A model generated the notes under the pieces. It did no database searches. It was not told the DNA's origin and was given only the letters and a program-made list of their open reading frames with translations. A stretch of DNA of 64,000 nt, taken from Bryoerythrophyllum caledonicum. Lineage: Eukaryota; Streptophyta; Bryopsida; Pottiales; Pottiaceae. The DNA is taken from positions 30,042,734 to 30,106,733 of the forward strand of contig OZ020517.1 of assembly GCA_963971425.1 (NCBI GenBank), given 5' to 3'. Position numbers and translations under genes: made by a program. This document shows, piece by piece, positions 51,734-63,295 of this stretch (positions are counted from its first letter, which is position 1; the number at the start of each line of letters is the position of its first letter).

Positions 51734-52527
51734 TTAATTTAACATGTTCTAGTAAGTCATTAACCACCATACACATTGAAACAATTACCATTATTCAATA
51801 TCATAAGTAAATTAAATGTGAGAAATCTTAAATATGGATCTTTTTACTTGATAATCCACACCAAGGATGTTGTGATTTGGACGGTTCATGGAAGATTTTT
51901 TTGGAATCAATCCTTTAACGCCGGAGAGGCCCAATTTTTTATTTAAAAAAGGGCCCCTCCAACACTACGCCCGGGAATCGTGCGGCGATAAAGGGTTAAC
52001 CTCTACAAGGCATTGGCATTTTAGAGGAATTTCTCCTCCATTGATTGATTCAAAGCTGCAATTATGAATTTGTTGAGAATGTAACCGTAGGATCTTCTTC
52101 TAATATTATATGAGATGATGTGGTAAATAATTTTATGAATTATAATTGTATGGATTGCAAGATAATTGTCAAAGTGAAAAAAATTGTCCCCCAATCAAAT
52201 AGGTGGTCCTCTGGAAGTTAAAATATCACTTTCATTCACACAATTTAGAGTATTCACTAATATTTTAATTTTTTTAGGTTTTCTTTAATAAAATCTAAAC
52301 AACTCGCCATTAAATTGGGAGGAGTTTCTTTACCATCCTAATCCATGACATATGGACTATTTGGATTGCGATGAATGATTGGATGTTTAATCAACACGAG
52401 TGGGATGAACACAAAATTTTCAAAGGTCTCTAAAAGGACATTGTCTTTTTTGGGGGGAAATGTTTCCCAATTACAACAATCTATTTGCAATATTTAGAAA
52501 TATTTAGATATCAAATCACTACAAAGT
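51734..52527. other. Spacer with small repeats
   Basis: 51912-52000 is a short GC-rich block starting CCTTTAACGCCGGAGAGG and ending AAAGGGTTAA, echoed at 54158-54241. 52090-52215 is the GTCAAAGTGAAAAAAATTGTCC-type repeat. No genes. Confidence 0.5.
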
Positions 52528-52597
52528 TAAGCCTTTTACCGCCCAAGTGGACCACAAGCCTCCAGGTGAATCAACAAGTGTAGTCGATTATGCTTAA

Positions 52598-53648
52598 CCC
52601 CTAAAGGCCCAAGGCATTTTCACACCACTAACACTTCAAATTTGTTTATTCTAGTGCAATGAGTAAGGAGGGAAACAAAAACTTTTATTCCTACATTGAT
52701 TTACCTTAGGATCTCAATTAGGCTTGTTCAATAATGTCTAGAATATTTTTCATAAACTTTGACTGTAGGGATTGAAAGATTATAGTGTTAGAATTAGAGA
52801 AAACAATTCATTTACTTCCCTTCGTCAAGTGGATGAGCAGGCTTTGACTTCACTTGGGTCAAATTTTGCACTACTCAGGGTCTAAAGTCATTACCCTCAT
52901 AATAATCATGATGTTAGAACCTTGTACACCAATTTTTAGGAGTAGAGAAGGGGTATAGCATATTCAAAACAATTGTGCGAGTAGTGGAGGTTCAAAAATT
53001 GCCAAATCACATTGTAATTTTTTGTGAACTAAATATGTTATAGAATGAGAATCCAAACGGTTGATAAGAATTCTTACACCACATCTTGTAGTTGAAAAAA
53101 TAAAATGTAAAGAATATAAAGATCTCTAAGATTTGTGTGGAAGAGAAGAATTTTTTTGGTACCTTGCCTAACAATGTGTGAAAATGTTTGACTTGGGTTA
53201 ATGTGTTATTTTTCACTAAAGACAAGAACTTCTTTTGACAATATGACAAGAAATAGTATTACTTCCTAGTAAGGTAAGTGGCTCTTGAACCGACCCTGTT
53301 TCTAGAACCGACCCCTCTTGAAATGTACACTGTATGTACATTTCAAGAGGGGTCGGTTCTAGAAACAGGGTCGGTTCAAGAGCCACTTACCTTATTGAAA
53401 ATCTCAATAAAGTGTTATAGCAAAAGTTTTTGGAGTTGCCTAACGTGCCTACTCTCCCCATTCAAAATTCAAAACCCTATAACTTTTTCAATAAATGTTG
53501 GATTTGGGAAAAAAATTGTATTCACAAAAAGCTTTTAGTAATGTCCATTTACTGTAAAAATATCCAAAAAGAATGTTCTAGATTGACACCATAGGAACCT
53601 GCCCAAATCTTTGAGATTCCCCCAAGGGTACTCTTGGGCCTTTAGAGG
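52598..53648. mobile_element. TTAA-flanked CCCCTAAA element, copy 5, carrying a hairpin MITE
   Basis: Begins CCCCTAAAGGCCCAAGG and ends TTGGGCCTTTAGAGG, with perfect TTAA flanks at 52594-52597 and 53649-53652. The host repeat reads TGC-TTAA-CATCATC around it, and the unbroken host copy at 55483 reads TGCATACCATCATC, so one four-base site was duplicated. Non-coding. Confidence 0.92.
53272..53392. mobile_element. 121-bp perfect hairpin MITE with TA duplication
   Basis: The arms (53270-53329 and 53335-53394, including the TA on each side) are perfect reverse complements over 60 bp with a 5-nt loop. The element starts AGGTAAGTGGCTCTTGAACC and ends in the complementary CCACTTACCT. TA lies at 53270-53271 and 53393-53394. 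Sister copies of the host element at 38308 and 60758 have the empty site CTAGTATTGAAAATCTC. The AGGTAAG end matches the larger MITEs at 1843, 25431 and 46587. Confidence 0.95.
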
Positions 53649-53856
53649 TTAACATCATCTACACATTGGGTACATTTCATTGCGACCCCACTTCACAAAA
53701 CTACTCTACTTTGCAAATGCCTTCATGGATTGGAGATCATGGAGACACGTTGGAAAGCTCTCGCAACGCTTGAAGTGCGTTCTAAAGACAACAACAACAA
53801 TAACCAATCCAGAGAAAAATAGAACATCTAGAGCTCCAAAATCAGTCCTCCTAGGG

Positions 53857-54143
53857 TATTCTACTAAAAAGTCCGGACAAAGGGTGCATAAAGCCTCAGG
53901 CTTGGAAGGGCGAGGGAGGGTAGGGACAAAACTAACCCCTATTTTTATGTTGGAGAGGGGCCCTATTTGATGGAAGGGGGAGCCTCCAAGGCTAAATTGG
54001 GGCCGCATGCCCCTACTTTTGACCAAAAAAATTCCAAAAGCCTCCAGAGCCCCAAAAGTGGGAAGGCCAGAAAAATAGAGCCACCCAAGACTAAGGCTTG
54101 GTGCACCGCTCGTCCGGGGGTAAATAAAAGGATCCCCTCTTGG
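53857..54143. mobile_element. Small TIR element, relative of 36813-37091
   Basis: Shares GCCTCAGGCTTGG, GAGGGTAGGGACAAAA, GGGGCCCTATTTGAT, GGCCAGAAAAATAGA and AAGGCTTGGTGCA with the 36813 copy. It sits inside the host repeat between CTCCTAGGG and CTCTTGGGG, a plausible decayed 9-bp target duplication. Confidence 0.8.
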
Positions 54144-54608
54144 GGCCTCGTGGGCCTTAATCTTTTAATGCCAAGGGATTCCTCAGGACAGTGCTACGGA
54201 GGCCCATTTCGAGCCTCTCCGGCGTTAAACGTGTAAAGGGTTAATTCAAATCAAACTCATAGTTGAAACTACCAGCCACTTTCAAGCTTTAGGGTTTAAC
54301 CCTCTAAGGAAAATAAGCCGAACAACCATACATGGGTCGATTCTGGGACAAAAACCTTTTTAGAAAGCGCTAGTGACCACCTCAGAAGAAAGAAATTGAC
54401 CATGTCGTAGAGGTGGAGGAAGATGGGCATCTTTTGAGACCATCACCACTGCAATAGGTGCAAGCATCGACGAGCTACAATGATTTATGTGAAACAAGTT
54501 TGTAGATTTTTGTTCTAAAGTGTAACCATTGCGTAGATGCCATTGTGCATGATCTAGAACACTCGTAGACCCTCACCCGCCAAAAAGCTCAATCGGCCTT
54601 ATAGGGTT

Positions 54609-54968
54609 AAGGTTCCAACCAAGGTTGAGATCATGTTTAAGGTTCCAACCAAGGTTGAGATCATGTTTAAGGTTCCAACCAAGGTTGAGATCATGTTTAA
54701 GGTTCCAACCAAGGTTGAGATCATGTTTAAGGTTCCAACCAAGGTTGAGATCATGTTTAAGGTTCCAACCAAGGTTGAGATCATGTTTAAGGTTCCAACC
54801 AAGGTTGAGATCATGTTTAAGGTTCCAACCAAGGTTGAGATCATGTTTAAGGTTCCAACCAAGGTTGAGATCATGTTTAAGGTTCCAACCAAGGTTGAGA
54901 TCATGTTTAAGGTTCCAACCAAGGTTGAGATCATGTTTAAGGTTCCAACCAAGGTTAAGGTTCCAACT
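54609..54968. repeat. 30-bp minisatellite, about 12 units
   Basis: A 30-bp unit starting AAGGTTCCAACCAAGGTTGA is repeated about 11.5 times with essentially no variation; the last unit breaks off. Because 30 is a multiple of three, frames stay open on both strands (a decapeptide such as LNLGWNLKHD on minus). No start context, splice site or neighbour supports translation. Confidence 0.97.
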
Positions 54969-55058
54969 TCCGGTTTGACTCAACAAGGGAACTGTTCATC
55001 ATAGGGTTGGTCTCATTCTAGAAGCAAGGTTTGAACAGTTTTCAAGACGCGACCAGCG

Positions 55059-55102
55059 CAATTCAAATTCGTTTTGATTTTGTGCCAAAAAAAAAAAAAA
55101 AA
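55059..55102 (+). mobile_element. 44-bp A-tailed retroposon with 15-bp duplication
   Basis: CAATTCAAATTCGTTTTGAT, then TTTGTGCC and about 18 A's, lie between two copies of AAGACGCGACCAGCG (55044-55058 and 55103-55117). This is the signature of LINE-mediated insertion of a very short RNA 3' end. Nearly the same sequence ends at 50515 before the (TA)n run. Just after it ACCAGCG is repeated in tandem (to 55131). Confidence 0.85.
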
Positions 55103-55482
55103 AAGACGCGACCAGCGACCAGCGACCAGCGACCGCCGAAGATCCTTGAAATGTGGCATCCGAGGCTTCAAAAATCAGTGGAACGTAACCCCAGATTTCT
55201 CAGAAAATTTGTTTAAAAATCAGAAAATAATATTTTAAATCTTATGAAAATGTAAAATTCGATTCTCAATAGACAGAAGAACTTAGAACAGACTGCAGAG
55301 TGGCCTCTGGTGTCGGTCCAGCTGACCCAGATTCTGGCGATTCAGATAGCATCACATCTGGACTACTGTATTCCTGGGGTTCAATATTTTGACTGAAATT
55401 ATTCATGTTGACCCTCGTCTCTATTTGAATGACTTCCAAGTCTGAGTTGCATGATCAGCACAAGTCTCACTATTTTAACCCT

Positions 55483-55800
55483 TTAACGCCTAAGTGGGCC
55501 ATAGTTCTGGTAGAATCTTCGAGGGTGATAGATTATGCATACCATCATCTAGACAATGGGTACATTTCACTACAACCCCACTTCAAGGTAATCAATGTAG
55601 TTCGCCCATGCATGTATTGATTGGAGACTAGGAAGATGCATTGAAAAGCTCTAGCAGAGTCCTTTACTTGTGTCAAAAAAAAAAAAAAAAACTCTTGCAG
55701 AGCCGGAAGTGCGTTATGAAGACAAAGGCCAATCATGGGAAAAGTTATAACATCCAAAGCACCAAAATTGACCGTCCCAGGGCCTTGTAGGTCCCTGTAG
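55483..55800. repeat. ACACCTAAGTGGAC-family repeat, copy 3
   Basis: Runs from CCCTTTAACGCCTAAGTGGG to a GGGCCTTGTAGGTCCCTGTA stretch. It contains CAATCATGGGAAAAGTTATA and a 32-bp A-tailed LINE fragment at 55660-55691. Non-coding. Confidence 0.75.
55660..55691 (+). mobile_element. 32-bp LINE 3' end with target duplication
   Basis: TCCTTTACTTGTGTC plus about 18 A's lies between CTCTAGCAGAG (55649-55659) and CTCTTGCAGAG (55692-55702). The 15 bases match, with one change, the 3' end of the LINE at 22762-23868 (TCCTTTGCTTGTGTC before its poly-A), so both belong to one LINE family. Confidence 0.85.
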
Positions 55801-56392
55801 AGCTCATTGTATTATAAATTTTAACAAGTTATGATAAGTTCTTACTAGTTGAATTTTACAGTAAACTCCCACTATCTATGAACTTTAGATGATATAAAAT
55901 GCATGAGTAGTAATGACAATCTACAGTCTTGGGCCCTATCCAATGCAAGTTGAAGTTACCCCTATAGTACAATAAGTTCTTGAGAATTGAGTCGTGAACC
56001 TAATCACCTTCTTCATGTGGCCCAACTACTATCACAAAGACTCTAAAGTAGAGGTGTAAAAAGGGGGTCATCTCCTACACTTTTAGAAATAACCAAATAT
56101 TGTACAAGCTAATAAACTGACAAAATTAGTATAAATGAAGTGGACAAACAACAAATAAATATGAATAGAGTGGATGAGTATCTATTGGATGAAACTTATA
56201 TTTTTTGGAGGGGAGTTCCCTTGAGGTCAAGTTTCTTGGGCAACCTCAACGCCTTGGACAAGAAACTTGACCTTAAGAGAACCAGTGCATACCAGAGTTT
56301 TAAGAAAAACTATTATTGTTGTTTCAGCTTCTCTAGCATACCATCCCTTGCTTCAAATTACCATCCCATGCTAAAGTTCTGGACCGATAAAT
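55801..56392. other. Spacer with a small hairpin
   Basis: 56221-56238 and 56259-56276 form an 18-bp stem with one mismatch (TTGAGGTCAAGTTTCTTG) and a 20-nt loop. No gene seen. Confidence 0.5.
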
Positions 56393-56608
56393 GTAGGACA
56401 ACCCAAAACCAACCAACGACCCAATACCACACTCTTCTCTACCCTTCGTATATTTCAGGGAGGAAATGTAGCTAGTCCCTACATCACTTAAAAATTATTT
56501 AGTCAATGCAGAAGTCATCTAAAGACATGCTATATTTCCTCCCAAAAATGTAGGTTGGGTATAGAAGGGAGAAGTACTGGGTCACCAATCGGTTTTGGGT
56601 TGTCCTAC
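56393..56608. mobile_element. Foldback MITE
   Basis: The ends are GTAGGACAACCCAAAACC and its perfect reverse complement. The pairing continues imperfectly for about 75 bp per arm. The interior is non-coding. It is followed by AAGAGCAACTCCACC, a word seen near ends of some plant DNA transposons. Confidence 0.75.
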
Positions 56609-57239
56609 TTAAGAGCAACTCCACCATTAGACGCCAACCCAACGAGCGGTGGGTTGGGGACGCTCGAGTCGAGCAGGGCTTCCTACAAGCTTTGAGGGCC
56701 AATTTGGCAATGTTGTATGGATCCCATCGTCAAACGCGAGCCACTTAATATGTCGTGACCATGAACAGACACGTTTTCGGCCACTAGACCAACCGTTGAG
56801 GGTTGTTAATGCTGCCCTCACCCCTTAACAATATAGTTCGCTCTCGCATTGATGGCTCTTTTTAAACGCATGCTTATCAGCGTTGTTTGCGCGAGATAGG
56901 GTCCCACGCGGCCACTCCAATCTTTCTCAATGGCCATCTTTTTCGAGACCGGTTTGAACACCTGGCCGGGCGGACCTGAGCTTTGCCATTTTGGATGCCC
57001 AATCTCAGAGATTTCGTGTCTCGTCACATTTCAGCTCATGCCAAGCCAAATCTGGCTAGACACATTTCCATGGCCATGTAGACCCCCATATCTACATATG
57101 CCATGTCGACATAAAAGGGTATTGCAAATGTTACGGACCTTCCTGCTAAAACCCTGAAATAGAATCTCGAAATTTGGTCTTGCCCGCTGTAACTGTTATC
57201 ATCTCAAGCAGGACGCGGAGACTCCTTCAAGCACGGTTT
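56609..57239. other. Spacer before the transposase remnant
   Basis: Moderately GC-rich with no recognisable protein; may be the 5' part of the decayed transposon that follows. Confidence 0.4.
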
Positions 57240-60200
57240 TTCTTTCAAGGTTTAGGGTATTGCAACGGCATCATGTAGCGGACGAGATGTGTAGTAGTAC
57301 GCATGTTTTGGGCGAGACGTTGCTAATTGTATGCATCATGGAGCGCCTTCTAGATTTATCTCGAGGCGAGTGCGAGAAGATTCTCCTGAAAGAGAAGTTT
57401 GTCCAAGACGACAAGGGGCCGCAATCTCTCGAGGACACTTAGTGGATAGGGCCGTACGAGCGCGTCCCCATCGAGAGGAATTTTATGGTGCTGTAGGAGT
57501 ATGGGAGGGCATTGCAATTCCGGCAAGCTGGCCTGATTGCATACAAAGACTTGAAGTGGCAGTACCATGTACTGAATGCTTCTGCCAAATATGTGCACAT
57601 GAACAATTGCACCGGGGCTAATGTGACAACTGTAGGCATAAAGTTCAAAGCCGACGAGGTCGTCGGGAGGAAGAGTGAATCGGCCAAGGAAGGTGTAGAA
57701 AGGCGGACGCTTATTGCATACATACCATAGGATCAAATGGACGACTTCATCATCAGCGAGACAAATCACCGATCTGATGTCCATAATTTTCTGAAGAGGC
57801 CAAAAGGGAAGGGTCTGGGGAAGGAACCATGGCACAACACCGGACTTGTTACTTACTAGTATGGTCCCTCACGCACATACGATTTCCTCATATTTGTGGT
57901 TGTCCACCGACCTTTGATTTAATAACGCCACTATTGTAATGTTGTCCCAAAAAGTACCACCACCCAGCATTTGTTGAGTTGTGAGGCTTCTCGGCAAGCA
58001 CTTCCAAGACATCGTTGCTGCTGTGTAATGTTGTCCCTAAAAGCTGCTCCGAGAAACATTTACAGCGCTGCAATGGTCTCTTCTACGGTCCACTCACAAT
58101 GGTTATAGAATAACTGTATCATAATTTGTTCAGGTATGAGTGCCAGTACGGGCTGAAAGACCTTTCCAAACGGGTTATGGAAATTACTCCAGACATAGGG
58201 ATCCAACGACTACGATATGATGTTTAAGGCAATTCTCTGCAAAATGGGCGCGGTCACTCTTAGAAAAGGATTAAAAGTGCTTGCAATGGTGGCTGGATAA
58301 AGAGAGGCTGCGGTTGCAAGTTCCAAGTGAAACCACTATATTACCCGCGAGACATTGCTGAGATTGTATACTTCAATCCGAGACACAAAAACGAGAACCG
58401 TTTGATTCTACATGGTAGTGGTTGTCACGGCGACCGTAGTTGATTTGAGAAACAGTTGCCGCTAGAGTTGCGGCTAAATTGCCTCCGACAAGGACTTTCC
58501 AGCGATAGGATTGTAAGGACGCATCGGGCACAGGTTATGAAATTGGTTGTGCAAGGAGTGCCTGCAGAGCGCTGCGACTTCTTTCGTGAGTGGGACTTTC
58601 GTAATATTGCAAAAGGTCTGAGGAAGACGGAGTACGAAAGGCATAAGAACGATGCCGAATCCCTGAAGTTGTGGATGCAAGCAATCCAAGGCTTGTTTTC
58701 TTCTACCACGAGACAAAGAAAGGTCCTATTCCAGGCACCCTCATCACCAACAATGTGCCATTTGTGATCGGCATTCAGAACGAGTTCCAGTTTACAAAAA
58801 TGCTACGCCACGGGCACGAGAGCATTGTGGTCATGGATGCAACATGGAAGGTACTTTTAAATTCCTTCCCTCTTTCAACTCTAGTTTTGTGTGCTACGGG
58901 TTCCGAGATATATTGATCTTAAGAAGGCGAGACATTACAATCACAAATTTATTACCGAGACATATGTTTTGCTGTCATTTGAACATTCTTCATGTTTGAC
59001 GCCTTGTTTGGCGTGGAATGCAGTACCCTCTATACACCTTGATGGTATTCAACGAGTGACGCAATGGTGTACCGGTGGCATTTATAGTGATGCAAAGATG
59101 CACGCATGGTGACATTAGCCCCTGGCTAGCAGCCTTATGAGTAAAGTTGGTTTCAAGGATGCCTGAATGGCGTCCAAACGCTTTCATCGTCAATGATGCG
59201 CAAGATGAGATTAACGCCCTGAAGTTTGTCGAGGATCCTTCTCTACCATTCCTCCAATTTATCTTACATGCTACTTGATGTGTTTGGTTGACGTCCTTAG
59301 CCGAGACGGTAAGCGTTGTCTTGCTTTTGTCTCGCAGATAAGTTTTCCCACTTATTTCTATCGCCCTCCGCCTCTGGCACGTCTGCCGTACATGGCAAAA
59401 GAATGTATGTTCCAAGATCAAAGGCATTATCATGCAGGCGTGAGCGTTTTGGAAATTGGAGGCTCTTACGTACATACAAGAGTCTTCGTTTCCTACGACG
59501 ATGGTGCTTCAGTACGTCTACGTACGATTCGAGAAGCTGAAAACAATGGTCACAGGTGCACAAACTTTTTGGGCATACGTCGAATAGCACTAAATGGAAA
59601 AGACAGAAATGTGAGTTATGAAATCGCCACATATCGCACGTTGGACATGATACTAATGCTGGAATAGAATTGTATCACAAGAACACCAAAGTCGTTTAAA
59701 AGACCGACAAGGCTAGACTGAATGGTTGGCGTCTCGATTGGCTCATACACGAACTCACACATGACGCTATCATGAAGTACATGAAGGATTACATGAAGGA
59801 ACATCGATTCATCACTAAGAAGAAAGCTCAACAAATTTTGATGAATTCAATCATATAAGCCAACAAGATCCCCAACAACTGTGTTCTTCTTTCTGGGGTT
59901 GGCGGGGAGCCGACAAGTGTCTTGCCAACAAAGCGCCCGCATTTCAAGCACGCTGTGCACAACCCCGACACGGAATGGAGTTGTTGTGAATGAGTTTATG
60001 CCCAGAAGGGAAACCTTTGCAGGCACCAGCTAAAGGTTCTTCGGGTGATGCGACCCGATTTGGCCGACGGCACAATTGTGAAAGTTTGCGGGACACTGTA
60101 CAAGATGAAGTTCGATGGTATCTCGGCCCTTACGCACCCTTGTGACGATCCCACCAAAGGCCCTTCTCTGTTCAAATCCGAGACGGAACTCAATATGAAC

Positions 60201-60587
60201 CTGTCGGACGAGGGTGAACTTGTCCCGGACATGCCGCAGTCTCCAAGAACTATCGAGAACAACGACTTTAAACTGACAACAACCATAGAAGACATAGGCC
60301 GACAAATAATAGAACGTGCTCACAAGTATTATTTAATCAAGAAGCACCTAGCAGCTCACATGACAGAGATGAATATGAGACATGCTGCAATAGAGGTTCA
60401 GATTACACATCCTTCAGAGATGGAGGCCGCTAGGTTTCACCAAAATGACCTAGATAAGAAGAATACTCTCGTCCGGATACCAGTTTGTCTGCTCCTTTCA
60501 CTCCAAGGAATTAATATGCAAGAGCACCAAGCTCGTTATGCGTCTTTGAGACGCATGCAGAGCGTTGCAGAAAATACGTTCCGTTGA
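57240..60587 (+). pseudogene. Degenerate MULE-type transposase with SWIM finger
   Basis: Plus-strand reading across stops and frameshifts gives a plant Mutator-like transposase. The N-terminal part has LKDLSKRVMEITPD. The catalytic part has IVVMDATWKV (first Asp, about 58835), TLMVFNEWRNGVPVAFIVM (about 59035) and WLAALMSKVGSRMPEWRPNAFIVNDAQDEIN (quoted in part; about 59120-59215). A SWIM-like CxC...CRH (CVYAQKGNLCRH, about 59990-60020) follows. Then a C-terminal open run at 60045-60587 (181 codons, PDLADGTIVKVCG onward) remains intact. Many stops mean the protein is dead. Terminal inverted repeats were not located. Confidence 0.85.
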
Positions 60588-60757
60588 CTTATGTCTCGGC
60601 CGCGGAATGGACCCGTTGGTGGGCGGCGTCCGCGATATCACGCTTCTATTAACGCCTTAGGTAGAGAATAGAGCATGATCTTAAATGTGACGACATCTAT
60701 GGGAATGTGCTCCACACCCTCAGTCCCATTCCGTTTTTATGACATGAGATGCGTTAA

Positions 60758-61696
60758 TTCCTAAATTTCTTTGACAATTTCATACCATCAACACTTCAAA
60801 ACTGCTCGTTTCAGTGCAATGAGTAAGGACAAAACAAAAGACTTTCACTCCTAGTTTTAACCATAGGATCTCAATAAAAAATTATTAAGAAACTTACATA
60901 AAAAAATTCTTAAAGTTTGACCGCACGGATTGTAATATTATTGTGAATGAAGTAGAGAAAAGGGTCCATATTCTTCCCTGTGTTTAGTGGATAAGCAGAC
61001 TTTGACCTTACTTGGTGTCAAATTTTTGCACTACACAAGGTCTAAATCCGTTTCCATCATGTTAGAAATGATATTAGTTCATTGTACTCCAATTTTTAGA
61101 GGTAGAGAAAAGGTGTAGCATATTCAAAAAAATTGTGCAAGGAGTGGAGGTTCTAAAGTTGGCAATTTGCATTATATTTTTTTGTGAACTTGGTATGTTT
61201 TAGAATGAGAATCCAAATGGCCAATAAGAAGGTTTACACCACATAATGCTGCGGAAATAAAATAGTACAAAATATGATGATCTCAAAGTTTTATGGGAAA
61301 AGAAGAAGTTTTTTGGTACCTTGCCGGATAATGTGCAAAAATGTGAAAATGTTTGACTTGGACTTATATGTTTTTTTTTGCTAAATTCAGGAGTTTTTTT
61401 TGACAATATGAAAGGAAATAACATTATTAGCTAGTATTGAAAATCTCACATTCAATAGAGTGTCCTAGCAAAAGTTTTTGGAGTTGCCCGACGTGCCTAC
61501 TCTCCTCATTTGAACTTCAAAACCCTATAAATTTTTCATTAAATGTTGGATTTTGCAAGAATATGGACTCATACAAAGCTTTTTAATAATGTCCATCTCC
61601 ATTAAATTTTTTGAAAAAAACTGTTATAAAATGACACCATAGGAATCTGCCCAAACCTTCTAGAGTCCCCAAAGGGGACTCTTGGAAATTTAGAGG
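60758..61696. mobile_element. TTAA-flanked CCCCTAAA element, copy 6
   Basis: The 939-bp element follows TTAA (60754-60757) and ends ...AAATTTAGAGG before TTGA, a mutated TTAA. It carries all family landmarks and the uninterrupted CTAGTATTGAAAATCTC site at about 61431. Confidence 0.85.
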
Positions 61697-62566
61697 TTGA
61701 CCTTTCAGATGTTCCTTAGTATTCCGTGCTCTTACAATTGTGTAGACAAGACACATGTCTCGAAAAGTTGTTATTTATTTCCTACATTCAATACAAATGT
61801 GTGTTCCAACAAATCTAGTCGCTTTAGTCAATGGAAGCCACTCGCCGATTTGCAGTGGAGTGATGTCTCAAATTCTCACATCTCTCCGTTTCTCGCATGT
61901 CTCATTCCTTCCTGTCTCGTAAAGAAGTGGTCTTATAGTCTCACCTAAGGTAAAGCTGAAAGCGTAAACTCTAAACCCTACATTCAATCCCTACACTTTG
62001 ACCCTAAACTGTGCTAGAAAATTGAAGTGAAGGAAAATATAATTTCATAAGAAGGGACAAGAAAAAGAACAAGTAAAATACCCCAAATTTTATAAAAAAA
62101 ATACTTATACGCTCATCTACTTTTATGCTTACATATATGTTTATATGTATACACACATATTTAATTACATGTAAAGAGATAGCAATGTTTATTTACACAT
62201 ATATGTTTTATTTTAAAAAGATGACAACGGAAAAAATTTGGAATGGATTTGTAAATAGATTTTAAAAAATAAAAAAATGGGAGAAGGGAGCGATGGGGAT
62301 GATGGATGGAAGAAGCTCACTTGAAGTATAAAAATTAAATATAATATACAATGAGGAGGGAGAAACCAAAATACTTTTAAAAAAAACAAATAAAATTAAA
62401 CAGACAATAAATGATAAGAACGGCAAAATGGGAGGGGGACAATGGAGGGGGGAAGATGACATACAATATAAAGATGTAATGGAAGGAGAAGAAAAATAAA
62501 TCATTGTTGGAAAAATATTTTATTGTTTTTAAAAAAGAGACACTCATACACACACACCAGCCGTAA
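61697..62566. other. AT- and purine-rich spacer
   Basis: No gene. 62230-62500 is strongly purine-rich on the plus strand. Confidence 0.5.
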
Positions 62567-63295
62567 TGGACCAAGTGTCATAGAATGGCACTTTGAAAGT
62601 CTAGTTAGGCTCGCAAGACTGTGTCAATTTATTGCAATATGAAATGAAATGAAATTTCATTTCATATTGATTCCTATCACATTGTAAAAAAAATTGTCTT
62701 CAATGAAAATAGCATACTAGCCCAAGTCAAACATTTTCACACATTTTGATACATTGTACGGCAAGGTATCTAAAAAAACCTCGTCCTGTGCGTACAAAAC
62801 TTAGAGATATTTGTATTTTTGACTTTTTATTTCTTCGCCAACTATATGTACCCTAAACCTTCCCATTCACCATTTGGATTATGAATCTAAAACATAAATT
62901 GTTAATATTATAGGTTAAATTAAAAATAAAACATAAACTGGCAATTTATGAACCCTCACTCATTCCATAGTTGTTTTGAATTGCTACACCTCTCTTCTAC
63001 ATCTAAAAATTGGTGTATAAGGAAATCACATCATGCCTCACAACATGGTTCAGGATTTAGACCTGTAGTAGTGCAAAAATTTGACACTAAGTGAATTCAA
63101 AGTCTGTTGATCCTATAAACGCAAGAAAGAAAATGAACTATTTGCTTGACTTCAAACACAATAGTCTTCTACTCTGTGCCCTCAAAGTTTAAGAATTTTT
63201 TTGAGTATGTTACTTAACAATTCTTAATTGAGATCCTATGGTCTAAACTGGAAATTAAAGTTCTTGTTTTCTTCTTTATTCATTGCACAAGAATG
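62567..63295. mobile_element. TTAA-flanked CCCCTAAA element, copy 7 (reverse, truncated)
   Basis: Runs in the same direction as copy 4, from GGACCAAGTGTCATAGAATG to TTCATTGCACAAGAATG, with both ends lost. A 35-bp palindrome of AATATGAAATGAAAT and its complement (62635-62669) replaces part of the usual left region. Confidence 0.8.

Larger units (their letters stand above)
52528..54170. repeat. ACACCTAAGTGGAC-family repeat, copy 2, opened by two insertions
   Basis: Pieces 52528-52593, 53653-53856 and about 54144-54170 together match the unbroken copies at 24806-25090 and 55483-55800. The first gap is a TTAA-flanked element (52598-53648), the second a small TIR element (53857-54143). Confidence 0.8.

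Noticed and set aside
54573-55004. Decapeptide-repeat proteins on both strands
   Set aside because: They follow directly from a 30-bp satellite whose length is a multiple of three. No start context, introns or neighbouring coding sequence.
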